DNA of 64,000 nt from Cryptomeria japonica (Eukaryota; Streptophyta; Pinopsida; Cupressales; Cupressaceae), in assembly GCF_030272615.1 (NCBI RefSeq), contig NC_081410.1:221081415-221145414 (forward strand), read 5' to 3'. Shown one piece after another: positions 34,927-46,833 of this stretch. A program made the position numbers and the translations under genes. The number at the start of each line of letters is the position of its first letter. Position 1 is the first letter of the stretch. Under the pieces are notes generated by a model. The model did no database searches. It was not told where the DNA came from and saw nothing but the letters and a program-made list of their open reading frames with translations.

Positions 34927-35480
34927 TAGCGCCCATCTCTGGCCTTGAGCGCCATTTCCACCTTGTGGAGGAACTTTGGAATTTTTTGTGTTTCCTCCTC
35001 TATACCATTCTATCGCTCAATCCTCTACTTGGGCACTGTTTGACCTTGATGGAGGAATTCTTTCTTGGTAGAGAAATTCCTCTTGGACCATGTTTTGGCG
35101 CCCATTCTCTAGCTAGAGCGCTAATTTCATTATTGCAGGAATTTTTTCTTTGTAGGAAAATTCCTCCTTATCCCTTGTCTAGTGTTCCCTCTCAAGTTTG
35201 GGCGCTGATTTGCTATGAAGGAGGATTGTAACTTTTTCTTGCTTTTCCTTCACCATGCCATTTTGGTGCCCATTCTCATCCTTTGGCGGTATTTCATTGT
35301 GGAGGGGGATTTTGAACCTTTTAAGAAATTCCTCCATGAGGCAAATTTGGCACCTTGCTCCCATCCTTGGGTGCTATTTCACTGTGGTGGAGGATTTTTT
35401 GAAAATTTTGGAATTCCTCCATGACCTCCATTTGGCACGCATTCCTCATTTGATATGCATTTTGATTAGGAGGATGGAAT
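34927..35480 (-). repeat. Hairpin array in the giant LTR, period about 85 bp
   Basis: About seven units pair GGCGCCCATTCTC-like with GAGCGCTAATTTC-like arms, near 34927, 35011, 35098, 35180, 35266, 35349 and 35432. Each unit also contains a second inverted repeat of the form GAGGAATT...AAATTCCTC. The array continues beyond the LARD-2 insertion at 17790-17922. Confidence 0.7.
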
Positions 35481-36247
35481 TTTGAAAAACTAAGAAATTC
35501 TTTCTTGCCTTAGACATTTTTGCTCATCATCTGGATTTCTTTGCCATTTTCGGAATGAAGTGGATTTTTCGCACCTTAGAAGATTTTTCGTGCTTTTTCC
35601 ACTTCATGAAAGAACTTCATACTTAGCCATTTTTCTGATACCTGTCTGCATTTTCAACTTTCTTGATTTAGACTTGGGTTTTCGGGAATGCTATGCCTTC
35701 AGTGTCTTGAAAACTGCCTTAGATGGACCTACCAAAAATAGACTTCCTAAAAATAGGAAGTACTTCAAATCATCAAATTAGGGCAAACTGGGATAGGGTG
35801 ACACCTACTAAAAATAGAAAATTACTAAAAGTAGAAACCGCTAAAAATTGTAAGTTTGATTTTTGGCAAAATTAGGGCAATCCAGGATGCAATGAAACTT
35901 ACTAAAAATAGTAAGTGCTCAAAACTTGCTCAAATTTCACTGGTAGTTTCCTTGAAGGGTCTTGACTTCATTGCAATGCTCAAATTTTCCAAAACCCTAA
36001 GGAAATGACCTCAAATTTGAGTCTGAAGGGCAAACCCCTAAAATAGAGAAAATAGGCTCCAAACTTAGTCAAATTTGCTCAAAACACTTGCAGACTTGAT
36101 CAAAATTCATCAAAAACACTTGCAAACCAGGGAGACCGAAGGAATTGGTGCGAAAATACCCAAAGATCCAAAACCAAAAGACCAAGAGGACCTAAAAAGT
36201 AGGGGGTCCCCATTTGGAATGGGGTGATGTGTGATTATGTCACAACA
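35481..36247 (-). other. Opening segment of the giant LTR
   Basis: Read on the minus strand, this starts TGTTGTGACA, has the hairpin at 36208-36224 and then several CTAAAAATAG phrases (35735-35915). It aligns with the first 60 bp of the solo LTR at 23637. Confidence 0.7.
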
Positions 36248-36850
36248 AGACTTTCATTTGTATGGAGTCTATTGCTTCCTTCGCTTGTTCTTTGTCCCTT
36301 GCTATTTCTTTTCATTTCCCCTTATCTCTTTCCTGTCCTTTAGCTATATCTTCTCGTTCTTTATCTTTCTCTTTGGCCCCTACATCTTGCAATGGGCCTT
36401 GTTTGCAAGTCTTCTCAAGAAACTTTATCTTTTCTAGTGGCTCTTCATAAACTCCATTTCCACCTAGAGTTCTGTCGATTTTGTTTGAGCAGAGGAAACA
36501 GAAGAAGAGACATTCACAGCACTTGGATTACTTTGTTCTCCATCTTTCTTTGACTTCTTAGGAGCAACCTTTGGATTTTCTGCTTTCTTCTTGGCCAGCC
36601 AGATTTGTGTCCTCTTCAGGCCTACAACAATTCTCGTTTGCAAGTCTCTATGCTTAGGTAAACTCCAATCAATAGGGACTAATGGCTGTGTTGAATGCTA
36701 GCTGTGTAGATAGGATCCACCAATTCAGATTCATTGTCTTCATCTCCCTCTGTAATCATTTCCAATGTTATCCCTTAGCCACTGAGAAATAAATAAATAG
36801 GTCCCTACTTAAATTAATTAGAGAAGGGGACATGACAAGAACCCTAAGCA
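36248..36850 (-). pseudogene. Lysine-rich decayed coding remnant
   Basis: On the minus strand one frame near 36680-36460 reads through VVGLKRTQIWLAKKKAENPK and PKKSKKDGEQSNPSAVNVSS before meeting stops. Its basic, Ser-rich style resembles the 15300-14500 part of the ORF in the giant LTR, so it may be a fragment of a related element into which the giant LTR inserted. I recognise no domain. Confidence 0.35.
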
Positions 36851-37440
36851 ATTTTTTTATCACCCCAACACCAAAACGATGATCCTATGATATCCATACA
36901 TTTTGCTCCTTTCACCTCTTTCTCCTCCTACTTAGCATTCAAGTGTTTGCATTATTTCATTTTTTTCCTATCTTAATCTTGATGATAGATCATGGAGTAT
37001 GATCCAGAATGTTGATAAAAAAATCTCACACAATTACATCCATAAGCATTTGTGATTTCAATAACATGGATTGGAAATATTATGCCTATAATCTACTAAT
37101 TAGTTATTTAACTAACTGTCACAACAGGTGAATAACTCTGTAAAGTTGTATATGTTGAATAAGAATGATGATGTAATGGCTGATTCCTAGAAGTGACTAA
37201 AGTTAAACTTCATCTATTAGATTCAGTTAGTGAGTTAGTAGACTTTGATTCAAAGACTTTATTTGTGTAAGTATTTTGAGAAGTCTAATATATACAATTT
37301 GGGAAAGAATCTGTTGTGCTACTCTTTCTTACTTGTGAGTTATGTTATGTTATCAATTTATCTTGGGATGAGTCTTGATGGGTGCTTCTATTTTTAGCTT
37401 TGCAACTTATAGTCATTGACGTTTTATGTATCACAATGAA
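36851..37440. other. Non-coding DNA, nothing recognised
   Basis: AT-rich sequence between the element remnant and the TIR-like unit. It is probably an upstream intron of the AAA ATPase gene, but no exon is visible. Confidence 0.45.
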
Positions 37441-38160
37441 TGTTTCAACCTATGTTCCATGGAGTTTTGGGAATGGCGATGACAGGGGACAGCGGGATGT
37501 GTTTTCAGTATGGGGGTACTTTTGGGCCATTTTTTAGAGTACAACAGGGGACAACTGTTAAAATATATATTAGCAAGCTATGAACTAACAAAATTACAAA
37601 ACATCAGATGACGTTTGCCAAATTGCATTAAAACATGCATGGATCACAGTTAGCCAAAGCATTCCAATGCACCCATTACAAAATAGTCTTCACATTTAGA
37701 ATCCATTGTGGAAATTCAAATGTCTGTACAACTAGTTAAATTTCCAGAAAGGAATTCAACAAGAATATCAAGAAACAATTTGGGAGACATCTACACCTAA
37801 AAGAATAAAAACATACAAAAATAGAGTGCCCGATTTGAAAGGAATTTAACGGTCACAATGGAAATACATATTTGATACAAGAGAGATGCAGCTTTGAGGA
37901 CACTAATACTCGTATAAATATTTACAAAGACTATGAGGCTGGGACCAGGTATCACTTCTTCAAGGTCAACATTACAGCGACGATGATAAAGATCTGCTCC
38001 CCTTCTCTTTCAATTACAGCCCAGAAATGTCCCCCAACCCTACAGGAAACGCCCCCTCTATTTTTGGCTGATGGGAAACGGACATCCGTTCCATCCCCAG
38101 TATGGGCATGGGGGTATCAAGCTTGGGGACGCATCTCCGTGGAACATAGGTTTCAACCAT
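37441..38160. mobile_element. Possible short TIR element
   Basis: AACCTATGTTCCATGGAG at about 37448 faces its inverted copy at about 38135-38153 with one mismatch, enclosing some 700 bp. There is no transposase frame, as in a non-autonomous DNA transposon. I could not find a clear target duplication. Confidence 0.35.
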
Positions 38161-38601
38161 TTTGTCAAATTTCATTCTTTATGTGAAAGTATCATGGGTA
38201 TGCATCAAAATGGCTAAATCTAATTTATCATGAACATCTGTATATTTGCTAATATTTTCCCAGTTATCTTTCCGTTTTCAAAACTCTTATAATTATTTGC
38301 TCTTACCTTGTAAGCGATATGGTGCATAAAGTTGTGTAAAGTATTTAAGGGAAGCCTGCCTTGAAAATAGAGGTCTTTGTCATTCATATTATTGCTGTCA
38401 ATTTTGTCTTTGATAAACTTCAGGGATAGCAGGCTGCATTCAATGCCTTGTCAGTCACTAGATCAGAAGAATAATCTAGTATAAAGCATGTGCAACTTGA
38501 ACTTTAGATTCATTTTATGATAGCACTATAGTCGAGTTCAAGAATATGAATACCAAAAAGATCCAGAAATGGAGGGTAACATATGTTATCATTTGGTGCA
38601 G

Positions 38602-38684
38602 ATAGATGGGTTTGAACAGGAAAAGCGAGTTGTGGTAATTGCTGCTACAAATAGGAGGCAGGATCTTGACCCTGCCCTTATCAG
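38602..38684 (+). CDS. AAA-type ATPase, internal exon (second region of homology)
   Basis: The 83-bp exon is bounded by acceptor TTGGTGCAG and donor CAG|GTATAT. It encodes IDGFEQEKRVVVIAATNR and then DLDPALI, ending two bases into a codon. VIAATNR..DLDPAL is the segment after Walker B in AAA ATPases that positions the sensor asparagine. It joins in phase to the exon at 44893 to give LISRFDSS. No stop or frameshift is present, unlike in the surrounding elements. The Walker A and B exons are not in the visible upstream 2 kb, and the family member cannot be named. Confidence 0.9.
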
Positions 38685-41600
38685 GTATATTTTCAGAACA
38701 TATTAAAAAGGGACATTATAGGTGGCCATTCCATTATTTTACAATTTCTTAACCTCTCTTGCTTAGTCACACAATTGCTTACATGTCCTTATTGTACAAG
38801 AGCATATTATTTGTTGGCTATGAAATTCGCCTACAAGTGGCTCATCATTAATCCATGTATCTTCCTCAAATTTTCCTCATTGCTATTGCCAATTTACCTT
38901 TTCAACCGTTGTTGAATTAGATCTCTACAATAATTTTAAGAAGTTTCAGATCATTGACCTATTGGTAGGTAGGTTTGAGTAGAAAAGTGTCATTAGAGAT
39001 ACATATATTGGTGTACCTGCTACATGATCTTTCTTTCTTCCCACAAGTTCTCCATAGAATATTATTCCCAAGTGCCTCATTTATCAGGACTTCAGATCTT
39101 GGTCCTAGGTCTCTGTTACTTTTTGGAAGACAAGCCTTATTGAAGCTATTTGACATATCTTTCTTTTTTTATCGACCCCATTCAAAATAAAGTTTCGCTC
39201 TAATTATCTTAAGACCATCCAATATTTAACATAGAGATTTAAATAATGACATCATATATATTGAGACAACTTGCAGAGTCGCTTGTACTGGTTGGGTCCT
39301 GCCAGCAAAGGCTAGCCACTTCCTTTTCAATGAGATAATCTTGAATTAAATTCTTTCTATTTTTTGTTTCCACACCCCATTGGAACTCTTAAAATTAATT
39401 AAATATATCACAAGATGTGGACTTGGTAGGTCTCTAGATACAAACTAGGATAAACTTTATCTTGCTTTGTTTCCTTTGGTTGACATTAAATAAATACATT
39501 TTGGCTTTTGTTGCATTGATTCTTTATGTGCAGCGAATTTGTTTTGTAATTGGTATAAATATTCTGTAATTATTTTAACAACACAAATCTTAATTTTTCA
39601 AAGAACCTTTTGGTTGAAAAACTTTTTCTTAAATTCTGTGGAGACTACAATCATTTAGTGCCTATATTTGAGTTGTTTGAGACTTTGAGTGTTTAAAAGA
39701 ATGAATATGGTTGTATTCAAGAATTTAACAGCAAAAGAAACTATAATGCAAGAGATTTACCGTGCAGAGCTGAGTGTGTGAAGAAATGTCAGAAGTGTAA
39801 GGAATTTTTCTTTCTTTTGTCTGTCTTTTCTCCAATAACAAGTTTATTGCCTTATTGAGATCTTCAAGGATGCCAATTTTCACTGAAATGCTATTCAAAT
39901 GCTTGCCAAAGTCAACAATTTAATTATTACTCAAATTCCTATGCATTAATCAGTCAGGGTATGCTTAGAATGAACTCTCAAGGCATGCTTTATTAGTTAC
40001 ATCCACTCTTGGCTCAAAACAAGAAGCCCAAAAGACCAGAATCAGAAGAGAAAACATTTTTTAAGGGAAAAGTTGATTATTTATTTCTCCCTGACAAAAC
40101 TACCACAGAAAACAGGGAAAACTGCCATTTGTGGGCAAAACTATCGTGATGGATTCACAATCTCCATGACACATGCAACTATCATTTTGGTTCTTTAACT
40201 GCTTGGATGCATATGCATCACTGTGTGTTGCAATTGGCAGTTCCTCAACTGCCACCCGGTTACAATTGATAGGTCTGGCATAGTCATAACTGAACCCTAT
40301 TTTCTTTGTTTTTTTTAGGATCTTGCTAAAAATGTGTTTAATCCCAATCTATTTGGATAACTTCAAACCTGGCTGCAACCTTGTAGGCTTCCCTGTACAT
40401 CTTTCACATGTCATTCTTGATTGAGATTGTCATTTGAAGATTGTTTAATAGTATTACAAGCTACATCATATTCACTTGTCTAGTTGAATTAGAATAGTGG
40501 TTTAGTTAGTTGATTGTTTACTAAATGATCCAATTTGGATCAAAATTCATACATATTAAGGAAATTTTTTAGATTTCTTGTAATCATGTTCAAGGGGTTC
40601 TTTGGCTTAAATGTGGATTTTACAGTGGCAGTGATTTGGATTACTTTCATGCTTCCCTTAACATCAAACCTTCCTCTATCCTTCTCAGAGATTTTACCAG
40701 ATTATGCAAAGATAAGGTGAGATGGGATCTGCCTATGTCAGTCATCTTGAGAATTTGAAGCAGAAAAAGGATCTTCCTTGGCCAGGACATTTTGAGATGC
40801 AGCTCGAAACCTACTATTTCCAGCTGATATTAAAGCCATCTTTTTACAATAACTTTATCCAGAAACTTCCAGTTTAATTGATTATAAGCTTTTTTATTTT
40901 AAATTTGACAATCGTACTTGAAAATTTCAGTGAATGTCGTGTCTTGTGTGCAATTAGAAATCCATCTATAATTTGTCTTTTGGTGACTAAACCATCTAGA
41001 GCCTCTAAAATTATGTCATCTGCCCTTTCTTTGAGCATGCTGGCCATTACTTCAATTACAAACTTAAAGACTGGATTGTGCAAAGCTGTGGACCTTTAAT
41101 CTTCAAAATATTTGGCCTCTTCTTTGTTTGGGATCAAGGTGAAAAAGGTCTGGCTCCATTCTTTGGAGATATTCTTTTCCTGCATTCTTCCACAGCTTCA
41201 ATAACTTTTTCACACAATGTGCCAGTTCTTTTGGAAGAAATCAGCTTGGAATCTATTTGAACTATGGCCTTTGTCTGCTCCTACTTTCAAGATAACTTTC
41301 CTGATTCATTTTGCAAATAGTTGCATTAGCAGTTCATTTAGATTCCCTGATATTTATCTTGGGATAATCTAGAGAAGGTTTGTTTGTACTTCTTCCCTCA
41401 CAACATCATCTTAGTTAATAGGCCTTCATAATATGTGATAGCTTCAATTTATTCTCAATAATTGCCAGCTATTAATTCATTTTTTTAAGTAACTCTTTTT
41501 TCCATCTTATTTCTATTTTTTCTCAGGACTGCTAACAAATGACATTTTCTCGTGTTTTTATTCGCTTTCAATGATTTGTAAGGATTTGATATAGCTCTGG

Positions 41601-44600
41601 TATCAAACACTTCTCCATAGCGAAATTCTCTTGGTTGGATTCCTCCTGTGCTATCTCTTCTCGAATGGTTTGCAAGTCCTTGGAGATTAGTTCTTTTTCT
41701 TTGCAATAAATTCCCAAACCTTGGTCTATTCTATTTTTAACCTCATATTAAATAGTTTTCATTTTTTTGGTCAGAAAAAAGCAGTTGACCTTTCCATTGG
41801 AAAGATCCCCCATTATCAGGGTTTCTTCGAATCTAGTGTCTTACATTTGTATGCACTCAAATTTAAATGTTATTCACTCAGGTTTCAAGTCATTTGTGAT
41901 TTCAGAATTAATATGTTAGCAGTCTGATCCTGACAAAGCTAGCACCTCTATTGAGTATATTATCCCTTTTTCTAGCCATTCTGAGTTTATCAAGAATTGA
42001 TCAAGTCTTATCTCTTTGAGATATTTGATGTTTAAATTTATGAGTTGGTTACTTTTAAGAGGGTTGCACATGAAACAAAGCTTGGATCCAAAGAATGGGA
42101 AGTCATCTGGAACTATCTTTCTTTGTCACAACACATTCACATTTTCTCCACATGGTTTTGGCCATAAGTTGCAACTGATCCTCACCAATCTTTGTCCCTT
42201 CAAGGGGGCTTTCTTATAGTAGCCACTTTACCAAATAGCTCTTGGTATAGGCATTTAAGCATCTTACATTCAAGCTTAGCATCTTCATGGGGCATGGGTG
42301 GAAGGCACCCCTTCCATTGGGGATGATATTAGTAATTTTTTTTTGTTTACTACCCAATTGGTTTGTATTTCTATTTTTTTCCTCCTTTCTTGAAATAAAA
42401 TCTTGGGTTTGAATTATTGGTTATGTTTTTGTTGGCTGAGATCCCATAAACTGAACAAAATGTGGCATTTTCTTCCTTAATGCAATTGGTAGTTCATGGT
42501 TGTCCTATCCATATAAGGTGTATGCTTTTCAGACCACCTAGTATGTTTTCCATTTCTGCTTGATTTTCTTCACATTTTGATATGTTCCCTAAATCTGCTT
42601 TTTTTTTCTTGTTGGATATCTGCAAATTGAATAGTGTTTTATGCAGTGATCTTTCTTATCCATGCAAGGAATTTCCTTCGTTTGATCTTCAATGACTTCA
42701 CACAAATTTTGTAGATTTTCTTGTATGGGCTATTTCCTAGCATTATTTATCTGTTCTTGCTTATTCTTCCTTCACTCTGGAGGAAATTCCTAATGAGTTT
42801 TTCCTGAGAAAAAATTGATCATTTTTCCTTCATTTTAAAAGATGTTTTTGTACCTTATTGGTGGATTTGGGCTGCCAGAATATTTGAAAAAGAGGGTTCC
42901 TTACCTCTTGCTCCTCCTTTGTGCATCTCTTAATCTTTTTTATGGGACCACAAAGGCTATTATTTCTTTAGATCCTTTATATACATGCATTCATGGCATT
43001 GGAAGGGAGAGCATATAAAATATTAAATCGAAGTTGTGTCTCCAACCCTCAGAGAATGAGCATAGCCTTATTGCTACAGGAACTAGTTTAGACATAAATT
43101 CTTGCTTAGTTTGATAAATCATTTTAGTTGCATCTGATATGTGGATGAACTTCCAAACCTTTTTGTAGTTTGTACTTATATATTTTTCCTCCCAATATTT
43201 AAGTGGTATTTTATACAGCCTGATCAATTAGGGACATCCTTGATTTGTTCCTTTTGAGTTAGAAAGCAGAGACCAATGTCTCAATATAGTCCTGCATTTT
43301 TAAAGAACCAGAAATCTCCTTTGAACACTCCCTCTGTCCTTATCCTCATAAAAGGTTACTTAAAAGTACCACTTGCCTAGGAACCGTATATCAAGGCGGC
43401 AACAAAAACTCCATATGGCTTATCTAATTCTTCAAATCTTCCATTACTGGCTAGTGACCTATGAATTTGCAGATTAGGCCTTTATCAAAGAGATCCTTGG
43501 TCAACAAATCTAAAATCTTGTCTGGAACGGATACAATTGGAATCAAAGATGAAAAACTCTTAATCGGCAATAAATCTTTTGGCTGAAAATTTAAAAAAAA
43601 TCGGGAATCTTCAAAAAATCAGCAAATTTATTGAACATTTGAAAATATATAATTTCTTAAAATATTCTTAAAAAACACACATATACATTAAATTTTCTGG
43701 TTTTTTTATTTTTTTCTTCACTTAGGGTGTCTTTCCCTTACTCCTTTGCCTTAGTTTCAACACTGAAACAATATATAAATCTATTATTACAAATATAGCA
43801 GACTACGAAATATAAGCTATATTGGTAATAGTAGATTTAGAATAGACTAATAGTAGACTGCAAAATGTTGGTGCAGCCGTGCAGGAAAATACGCCCAAAT
43901 GAGCAGATATGTGGAAGAGATGAAGAGGAATCAGGAAACAACTCTACCTATGCAACCAGTCAACAACTTCCATCGAATCCAGATCTAGTCAATCAACCTG
44001 TCGGCCGTTGCGTCTTCAGTCACGGGCTTTAAAAAAATGAAGTTTGCCCTCGTGCGTAAAAAAATGAAGCTGCTTTTTTAGGTTTGCCGGAAGTTATAAA
44101 CCTACAAACTTTTCAAAACGCAATTTTTCCGGTTTTCCTCGTGACTTTATCGGCAATAAATCTCACGATTTTTAAAATAAATTGGTGACGATTTAAAAGA
44201 AGATTAAATCGTCTGCAACACTGACTCAGGAAAAACAGCGATTTTGGTGATTTTTAAACAATTTTTTATATCTATGATTTGGAATATTGTTAGATATCTG
44301 GATGTATCATTTTACACCAATATAATCTCTGTTTCTCCTTTTCTATACTTATACTCAATCCAACTACTCTTTCTACTTACTACTTTTTTGTTTCTCTGAT
44401 CTCCTTGCAAGAATTTAAATTATCTATGCATGTAAACCCCAGGCTATTCAGATCTGCCTCTGAAAACCCTCCATCTTCTAAATTTTCAACTTCTGGTTAG
44501 GGCTAGTGGCTTTCCTGGGAATTTTTCTTTCCTAATTTGGGCTGAGTTCTATTTTCCTGTAAAACCACCAAAAACATTCTGTTTTCTAAAATTTTGCTTT

Positions 44601-44892
44601 CAGAAAAAAAGTGAAATTCATCCAGCCATATTTGATGCCATACTCTGCTTCTCCTCTGCACTCTGTGCTTACACTTCTATTGCCATAATGTCACCCACAA
44701 ATAATAACTTTATGCAGCATATGCAATGCTATAATTTTCTTGTATGTTTTGAACTATAATAATGTAAGAGTTGTTTCATTCTTTTTGTACCTTTCTGGTG
44801 TTGGCATTTAGAGTGGACTTTTTGTTCCCTAGCTCTATCAGATCATATGTGCTAATATTTATTTGTTAATTTGAGATCATTTTGTTTTCCAG
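38685..44892 (+). other. 6.2 kb intron of the AAA ATPase gene
   Basis: The intron starts GTATAT and ends TTTGTTTTCCAG. It contains a decayed LINE on the opposite strand (about 40870-43230) and, near 43540-44250, AT-rich sequence with repeated ATCGGCAATAAATCT phrases. The rest shows no features. Confidence 0.85.
40874..43227 (-). pseudogene. Decayed L1-like LINE in the intron
   Basis: Three landmarks occur in LINE order on the minus strand. At 43227-42991, IPLKYWEEKY and KFIHISDATKM resemble the nucleic-acid-binding ORF1 of plant LINEs. Near 42010-41950, DQFLINSEWLEKG with VLALSGSD resembles the end of the endonuclease domain. At 41083-40874, KRQIIDGFLIAHKTRHSLK matches the start of the reverse transcriptase core (GRQI.DG.LIAHE..HSLK). 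Stops and frameshifts are frequent between them. The 3' end and any poly(A) tail are not identifiable. Confidence 0.65.
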
Positions 44893-45015
44893 CCGCTTTG
44901 ATTCTTCAATTGTGTTTGGCCTCCCTGATCAGAAAAATCGTGAAGAAATTGTAGCTCAGTATGCACGCCATTTGAACTCACCCGAATTGGCCACTCTGTC
45001 TGTAGCCACAGAAGG
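44893..45015 (+). CDS. AAA-type ATPase, following exon
   Basis: The 123-bp exon follows acceptor TTTTCCAG and ends at donor GG|GTATGT. It encodes RFDSSIVFGLPDQKNREEIV and then AQYARHLNSPELA..ATEG. RFDS contains the arginine-finger region of the AAA fold, and FGLPD..NREEI is the usual entry into the small helical lid domain. It ends in phase 2, so the next exon should supply the rest of a Gly codon and a GRD-type helix. No such exon is visible up to 48 kb. Both exons are clean, so this looks like a working gene with long introns. Confidence 0.92.
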
Positions 45016-45474
45016 GTATGTAATAGACTTTGACTTTCTCTATGCTGGTTTACCAAGATCTCAGCAATGGACTGGCTGGCAAATTTTATTTTTATTTGAA
45101 CTCTTTGATTCACTGATAGTTTGAGCTTTGTTCATTATTTCATGTTCATTATTCTTCTATATGTGCAAGATTTTGAATTATTTGAGAAGATGAGAATAGT
45201 TGCACAAATAAAGCCTATAGTTGCACTTATGTTTTGTAGAGTAGATTGTTGTGAAGATTTTGAATCGCAGCTTTCTTCTGCTATATTATGGTCCATGATC
45301 CATTTTCAAAATAAGTCATTTGCAATCTGAACAATTAATTCCCTTCTTCTCAGACATAATACAAATTGCTTGTATGAACATTTATCAACAGTTTCAATAG
45401 CAAGTAGATGAATATATTGCTGGTACGCAAAAGTAGATGAAAACTTAAAGATCAATCATTTTTGTAGCCAAATG
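45016..45474 (+). other. Start of the next intron of the AAA ATPase gene
   Basis: It begins GTATGTAATAG. No feature is visible in it. Confidence 0.7.
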
Positions 45475-46041
45475 CTAGGTCACTCTTGTCACGTCAATGT
45501 CAACAGATGTTGCCTTAACTACCAAAATAGCCAATTCCTTGAGTATTGATATGACTTGGTTCACTAATGATTTATCATGAAGCTTATCAAGATCTGAATT
45601 ATGACTATGTTGAAAAAGTGAAGTTAAAAGAAAGACTATGGTGTCAGATGCCAGGGAGAGATATGGAGGACTGAGGTCAAGGCAAATCTTATCCAGATTA
45701 TTAAGGCAGAATGATAAATAGGGATCATCCTCCAAGCATGAAAGTGCTACTGTGGGGGATTCATAATTCAAGACAAGTGGTTTCAGTGCATACCATAGAT
45801 TCAAACTTTTTATTTTTACAATAGTTGCTTTTTGTGTTTTCGCCGTGCCTTGGATTTTGGGGAGAGAAGCGCGAATATCAAAAGTTCCTATTTTGGATTT
45901 TTCTTTTTTCTTTTTTATTTTCCACTTTTGCAGTGAATGGCAGTGAATGTCATGGAAGAAGGTTATTAGGGCAGTTACAAGCTTCACCACAGGAAAATGG
46001 AATTTATAAAGATGAAAAGCAATAAGGAATGGACTTTTCAT
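45475..46041 (-). other. Unrecognised open frame, possible gene fragment
   Basis: A 188-codon frame on the minus strand. From about 45830 down it reads like real protein (LNLWYALKPLVLNYESPT, LSFCLNNLDKICLDLSPPYL, NQVISILKELAILVVKAT): helical and leucine-rich. The preceding part is K-rich and looks like intron. It may be an exon of a gene fragment lying antisense in the ATPase intron. I recognise no family. Confidence 0.4.
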
Positions 46042-46560
46042 CGAGGTCAGTGTTTGAAAATGAAAAGTGAAAGAAATTTAAAGGGAATTCACAGTTTTGA
46101 GTTAACCATTTGAAAATTTCTTATTGGCATCGAATATCTAAAAATTCTACTTGGCACTAAGTGATTAACATCTCCACTTGGCATCAAGTGGAGAAACTTC
46201 CACATAGCACTAACTTTGACAGCTCTTACTTTTTGGCATCCAAAAGTCAACTTCCTCATTTCGCATCAAGTCATGAAAACCTTAACCTAGCATTAAGGAA
46301 TAGTTTTAGGTTAAGGACTGCCTCAAACATTACAAAAATCAAGTGTGGGATGCTATACAGATGTTTGAGGCTTTCATAATTCATTATATTCCACAGGTAG
46401 AGAATACTGAGCTAAAGCATGTGTTTCAACTTCTCTTTTTTTGCCACATTTAGAGTTTTGACAGAATACATTTGCAATTAAGACGATCTATTCCCCAATA
46501 GTGCTAAACAAATTAGAAAATAGACAGATATATAATGTTGTCATCTACAACTGGATCAAC
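46042..46560. other. Non-coding DNA with degenerate short repeats
   Basis: CTTGGCACTAAGTG, CTTGGCATCAAGTGG and CGCATCAAGTC-type phrases recur about every 35-60 bp at 46120-46300. Nothing else is recognised. Confidence 0.45.
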
Positions 46561-46833
46561 TTTTGGTAAACAAGTGGGGTCAAGCTGCTGGACATCTATA
46601 GCAGGTTGCAGGTCACTCATAACAAAGCAAAAATATGTATGTAGCAATTAATTGACACCCATAGCAAGGCTACGAGTCACTTGTAGTAGCTTGCTAAATG
46701 TTTGTGGGGCTACATATTCACCTATAGGAGATGTCAGAAGGATTAAGACTACTGCCATGTCATCCACGATAGCATTAAAAGTTAAGCTTCGCTCAAGAGT
46801 TGTCATTGCTTCTCGATATTGATAAGAACACAC
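46561..46833 (-). other. Second unrecognised open segment, possibly same gene fragment
   Basis: On the minus strand, EAMTTLERSLTFNAIVDDMA and IGEYVAPQTFSKLLQVTRSL are protein-like, and a further DLQPAIDVQQLDPTCLPKVD stretch follows after a stop. Together with 45475-46041 it could be a two-exon remnant of an unidentified helical-repeat protein. The evidence is compositional only. Confidence 0.35.

Larger units (their letters stand above)
7932..36247 (-). mobile_element. Giant ORF-bearing LTR-like unit, split by nested insertions
   Basis: Read on the minus strand, the unit opens at 36247 with TGTTGTGACA and a CCCCATT-TGG-AATGGGG hairpin. It runs through a tandem hairpin array (35470-34927), a predicted splice donor (17785) and acceptor (16960), a long decayed ORF (16957-14408 and 9815-9090) and a TATA box (8721-8730). 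It ends GTCAACA at 7932, directly before a primer-binding site. The same opening, with the same hairpin, begins the solo LTR at 23637. Removing LARD-1, LARD-2 and their target duplications leaves about 6720 bp. An LTR containing an ORF of this length is unusual. The alternative is a composite of an LTR start and a different LTR end. The partner LTR is not in the window, so the outer TSD cannot be tested. Confidence 0.6.

Noticed and set aside
38685-44892. Additional ATPase exons within the 6.2 kb region
   Set aside because: The flanking exons join in phase to a conserved LISRFDSS, leaving no room for a coding exon between them.
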